Shown here one piece after another: positions 61,585 to 64,000 of a DNA stretch of 64,000 bases (position 1 is its first letter; the number at the start of each line of letters is the position of its first letter). The DNA lies in NCBI GenBank assembly GCA_963697455.1, contig CAVOOI010000007.1:310001-374000 (forward strand), given 5' to 3'. The notes beneath the pieces were generated by a model. That model was not told the origin of the DNA. It worked only from the letters and a program-made list of their open reading frames with translations, and did no database searches. This stretch comes from JAFEDN01 sp963697455 (GTDB lineage: Bacteria > Pseudomonadota > Gammaproteobacteria > Coxiellales > Coxiellaceae). The position numbers and the translations under genes are program-made.

Positions 61585-63168
61585 GTGAACGTGTTTGGTA
61601 GCAGCTCTGTAGTAATTGAAAAGGATAAGAAATTTTCAGAATCATGCCTTTGGGCTTTACAAAGGGAATATTTCCACAATGAAGGGATTGATGCCTGGGT
61701 CAACCAAGTTCCATTTTATGTCACTAGCAATCCATTTTTAGCCAATTGTTATGCGCATATCATTGTGCGTTTAGCTCAAGATTGGATCAAAAAACACCCT
61801 GACGCGATTAATCATCCCTTTTATATTTTGGAATTAGGAACGGGATCAGGCCGATTAAGCTACTATATCCTGAAAAAAATTGAAAAACTGCAACAGCAAT
61901 TAAACCTCACCCAGATTAAATTCTGCTATGTGATGACTGACTTCACCGAAAGTAATCTTAAATATTGGGACAGTCACCCCGCATTACAGCACTTTCTCGA
62001 AAATGGCATGCTGGATTTTGCGATTTTTAATATGGAAGAAGATACCACTGTTCAATTGCGCAAACACCAGACTGTCTTGACCGAAGGCAGCATCATTAAC
62101 CCCATGACAGTGATCGCTAATTATATTTTTGATACAGTATCTCACGATGCTTTTACCGTCAGCAATGGCGAGGTCAAAGCTTCTCTAGTGAATTTAACAA
62201 CCTATCACGAAAACATGAAAAATGGCCGGCCAGTGGATTGGGAGCAAGTACAAATAACTCATACACCGGTTGGAATTGGCGAGCATTATTACGACGACGA
62301 AGATTTTAACGCAGTCATCAAAACCTACGCGGATTTGTTAACTCAAAGTAATATTCTCATTCCCATCGCTGGATTACGCACAATTCGGAATTTGAAAAAA
62401 TTAAGCAATGGTAAAATGTTACTGCTTTCTACGGATAAAGGTTATACCCACATAGAAGAAATGGATCATTTAGATCATCCGCATTTAGCATTCCATGGCA
62501 GTTTTTCAATGATGGTCAATTTCCATGCTATTGCAAAATATTTTGAACAAACCGGTGGGCAAGCTATTATTCAAAGTCTAAGAACCGGCATTAAAAACAC
62601 CGCATTTATCAGCGGATTTGATTTAAATGATTTCCCAGAACTCAGCTTTGCTTTGTATGAACATGTGGAGCGTTTAAGTCCAAGCGACTATTTTATTTTG
62701 CACCGTAATATCAGTGAAAATTTTCAACATTGCATTTTGAACACGTTAGCTGCCCACTTAGCCTTTACTGATTGGGATCCACACATTTATCAAAAACTCA
62801 GCAAACAAATTTGTGAGCAGATTACCAGCGCTGAAAGCGCCACCGTGGAATATCTCACTAGTCACATGTCAAATTTAGCGGAAAATTTTTATTATCTTCC
62901 GAAAAGTTATGATGTGATGTTTGATATCGGTATTTTATTCCATACCTTACGCCGATATGCTGATGCTGCTAAATATTATAAACTTTCAGAACACTATTTC
63001 AGCGAACAGTTCGGGCTAGCCTATAATATTGCTTTATGCCTATATAATAGCGGCGAAATGCAAGAAGCATTATCTTACTTCCGTCGCGCATTAAAATTAG
63101 ATCCAAAATCCAAAGAAACGAAAGAGTGGATCGATTTTATCGAAAAAGAACGCGCAGAAAATCGCTAA
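61585..63168 (+). CDS. SAM-dependent methyltransferase with C-terminal TPRs
   Basis: Up to 527 residues. L-E-L-G-T-G-S-G-R-L-S (about 82-92) is a SAM motif I and T-D-F-T-E-S-N-L a motif II, after which comes a layout like the MidA family, with a V-I-A-N-Y-I-F-D-T-V segment. The last 80 residues hold two TPR units (Y-A-D-A-A-K-Y-Y-K-L and M-Q-E-A-L-S-Y-F-R-R-A-L). The start is GTG at 61585 or 61591 after AAGGGGG. It shares the methyltransferase-plus-TPR theme, but in reverse order, with the protein at 18350-20050. Target unknown. Confidence 0.8.
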   Translation: MNVFGSSSVVIEKDKKFSESCLWALQREYFHNEGIDAWVNQVPFYVTSNPFLANCYAHIIVRLAQDWIKKHPDAINHPFYILELGTGSGRLSYYILKKIEKLQQQLNLTQIKFCYVMTDFTESNLKYWDSHPALQHFLENGMLDFAIFNMEEDTTVQLRKHQTVLTEGSIINPMTVIANYIFDTVSHDAFTVSNGEVKASLVNLTTYHENMKNGRPVDWEQVQITHTPVGIGEHYYDDEDFNAVIKTYADLLTQSNILIPIAGLRTIRNLKKLSNGKMLLLSTDKGYTHIEEMDHLDHPHLAFHGSFSMMVNFHAIAKYFEQTGGQAIIQSLRTGIKNTAFISGFDLNDFPELSFALYEHVERLSPSDYFILHRNISENFQHCILNTLAAHLAFTDWDPHIYQKLSKQICEQITSAESATVEYLTSHMSNLAENFYYLPKSYDVMFDIGILFHTLRRYADAAKYYKLSEHYFSEQFGLAYNIALCLYNSGEMQEALSYFRRALKLDPKSKETKEWIDFIEKERAENR

Positions 63169-63192
63169 AACTAGCGCCAGTGAAGGCATTTG

Positions 63193-63229
63193 CTTTGTCA
63201 TCCCGCTACTTGATCGCGGGATGACAAAG
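63193..63229. terminator. Hairpin with perfect 14-bp stem after the methyltransferase gene
   Basis: CTTTGTCATCCCGC (63193-63206) pairs exactly with 63216-63229 around a 9-base loop, 25 bp after the stop. A short T-run (GCTTTTTCG) follows, so a rho-independent terminator is plausible. Confidence 0.6.
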
Positions 63230-63244
63230 TGCTTTTTCGAATAT

Positions 63245-63428
63245 CAACGCATTTGCCAGTTAATATTTCCCGCCGCCGCCAAGCGCGCCAGCTAACGGGT
63301 GGCGGCGGAGTCCTTTTGCACGCGCAGCGAAGCGAGCATGTAAAAGGACGCAGCCGACAGGACCCGAAATGCGGTCTATCCGCAACGGGCTTGGCGGCGG
63401 CAGGAAATATTAACGATGTTTGGGTAAA
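63245..63428 (+). repeat. Copy B of the variable-arm palindromic repeat
   Basis: Arms 63259-63283 and 63390-63414 (25 bp, one mismatch) enclose the same core as copy A, with AACGCATTTG on the left and TTTGGGTAAATTGC on the right. It ends 9 bp before the fumC stop. Most of the 268-bp gap 63169-63436 is taken by this repeat and the hairpin before it. Confidence 0.88.
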
Positions 63429-63436
63429 TTGCAATA

Positions 63437-64000
63437 CTAAATCATTTTTGCCGGATCAACAGCTTTATCAAACTCTGCTCCAGTCAAATAACCTAAAGTA
63501 ATTGCCGCTTCACGTAAACTTGTCCCTTCAGCATGTGCTTTTTTAGCAATCGAGGCCGCTTTATCATAACCAATCACCGGATTTAGCGCCGTTACCAGCA
63601 TCAATGAATTTTTTAAATAGTAATTTATCCGCTCACGATTTACGCCTAAACCTGTAATACAATGTTCAGTGAAGGAGCGGCAGGCGTCGCTCAGCAAATA
63701 AATGGATTGAATTAAATTGTAAATCAGGACCGGCTTAAACACGTTCAATTCAAAATTGCCTTGAGAACCTGCTATGCCAATCGCCGTATCATTACCCATC
63801 ACCTGTATGCAAACCATCGTCATCGCTTCGGATTGAGTAGGATTAACCTTACCCGGCATAATTGATGAACCCGGCTCATTTTCAGGCAAAATCAACTCAC
63901 CCAAACCGCAACGCGGGCCAGAACCTAGCCAACGGATGTCATTAGCGATTTTCATTAACGCACAACCCAAAGTCTTTAACACGCCGCTAACCAAAACTAA
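63437..64000 (-). CDS. fumC: Fumarate hydratase class II, C-terminal part, cut by window
   Basis: At least 186 residues of the C-terminal half are present; the 5' part lies beyond the window. The superfamily signature G-S-S-I-M-P-G-K-V-N-P-T-Q and A-L-N-P-V-I-G-Y-D-K-A-A, as well as the T-L-G-Y-L-T closing region, mark a class II fumarase. It hydrates fumarate to malate in the TCA cycle and does not need an iron-sulfur cluster. Confidence 0.93.
   Translation of the reverse strand, partial: LVLVSGVLKTLGCALMKIANDIRWLGSGPRCGLGELILPENEPGSSIMPGKVNPTQSEAMTMVCIQVMGNDTAIGIAGSQGNFELNVFKPVLIYNLIQSIYLLSDACRSFTEHCITGLGVNRERINYYLKNSLMLVTALNPVIGYDKAASIAKKAHAEGTSLREAAITLGYLTGAEFDKAVDPAKMI

Noticed and set aside
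63193..63229. Member of the long-palindrome repeat families
   Set aside because: Only a 14-bp stem with small loop, followed by T-rich sequence; it fits a simple terminator better.

Overview
The window reads as a chromosomal segment of a gammaproteobacterium of the order Legionellales, most likely Coxiellaceae or a relative. The grounds are the gene orders aspC / cytochrome c / uvrB and mutS / pncC-recA-recX-alaS-lysC-csrA, a FabV-type enoyl reductase, a methylcitrate cluster, several very large low-complexity ORFs of the kind these intracellular bacteria use as effectors, and many palindromic intergenic repeats. Gene order was compared from memory, not by search, and the genus cannot be fixed.

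Layout. 1-9.5 kb is accessory DNA: the 3' part of a TraT-like lipoprotein gene; a three-gene minus-strand operon of uncharacterised proteins with its own promoter (729-2586); a compact phage-satellite-like island with a four-gene replication-type operon ending in a LuxR regulator whose receiver has lost its phosphoacceptor (2812-5706), divergent from an excisionase-like HTH gene, a second small DNA-binding candidate and a tyrosine integrase (6037-8225); and a zeta-type toxin/antitoxin pair (8280-9479). A tRNA-Asn lies at its right edge with its 3' end facing the island, the expected geometry for tRNA integration. 9.7-14.4 kb is core (aspartate aminotransferase, cytochrome c, uvrB, DoxX, yciA). 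14.4-18.1 kb encodes a 1,211-residue protein with a DNA-polymerase-beta-type nucleotidyltransferase signature. 18.3-26.0 kb is a long minus-strand operon for cell shape and ribosome care (yciB, yciI, a bolA-rsfS fusion, rlmH, mrdA, rodA, mltB, TPR methyltransferase). 26.5-38.5 kb carries yciO-scpA-scpB, a HAD phosphatase, mutS and the recA-to-csrA block, followed by three tRNAs. 39-48.8 kb mixes effector-like ORFs with msrB, murI and an indoleamine-2,3-dioxygenase-like gene. 48.8-51.4 kb is a damaged prpC-prpD pair. 51.6-64 kb is core again (lytic transglycosylase, two-subunit ABC exporter preceded by a membrane-anchored RRM protein, mutY-yggX, trmB, phhB, fabV, a TPR methyltransferase, and the 3' part of fumC at the edge).

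Two features cut across the window. First, seven core genes (mltB, scpB, mutS, alaS, lysC, prpD, mutY) each carry one apparent single-base frameshift, and prpC carries several lesions. Two sit in seven-base homopolymers. As scpB, alaS and lysC are normally indispensable, base-calling error is the simplest reading, with early genome decay the alternative. Second, the intergenic spaces hold several families of large palindromes, including a 188-bp MITE-like element with perfect 19-bp ends and a 9-bp target duplication, and a family whose core is conserved while its complementary arms differ between copies.
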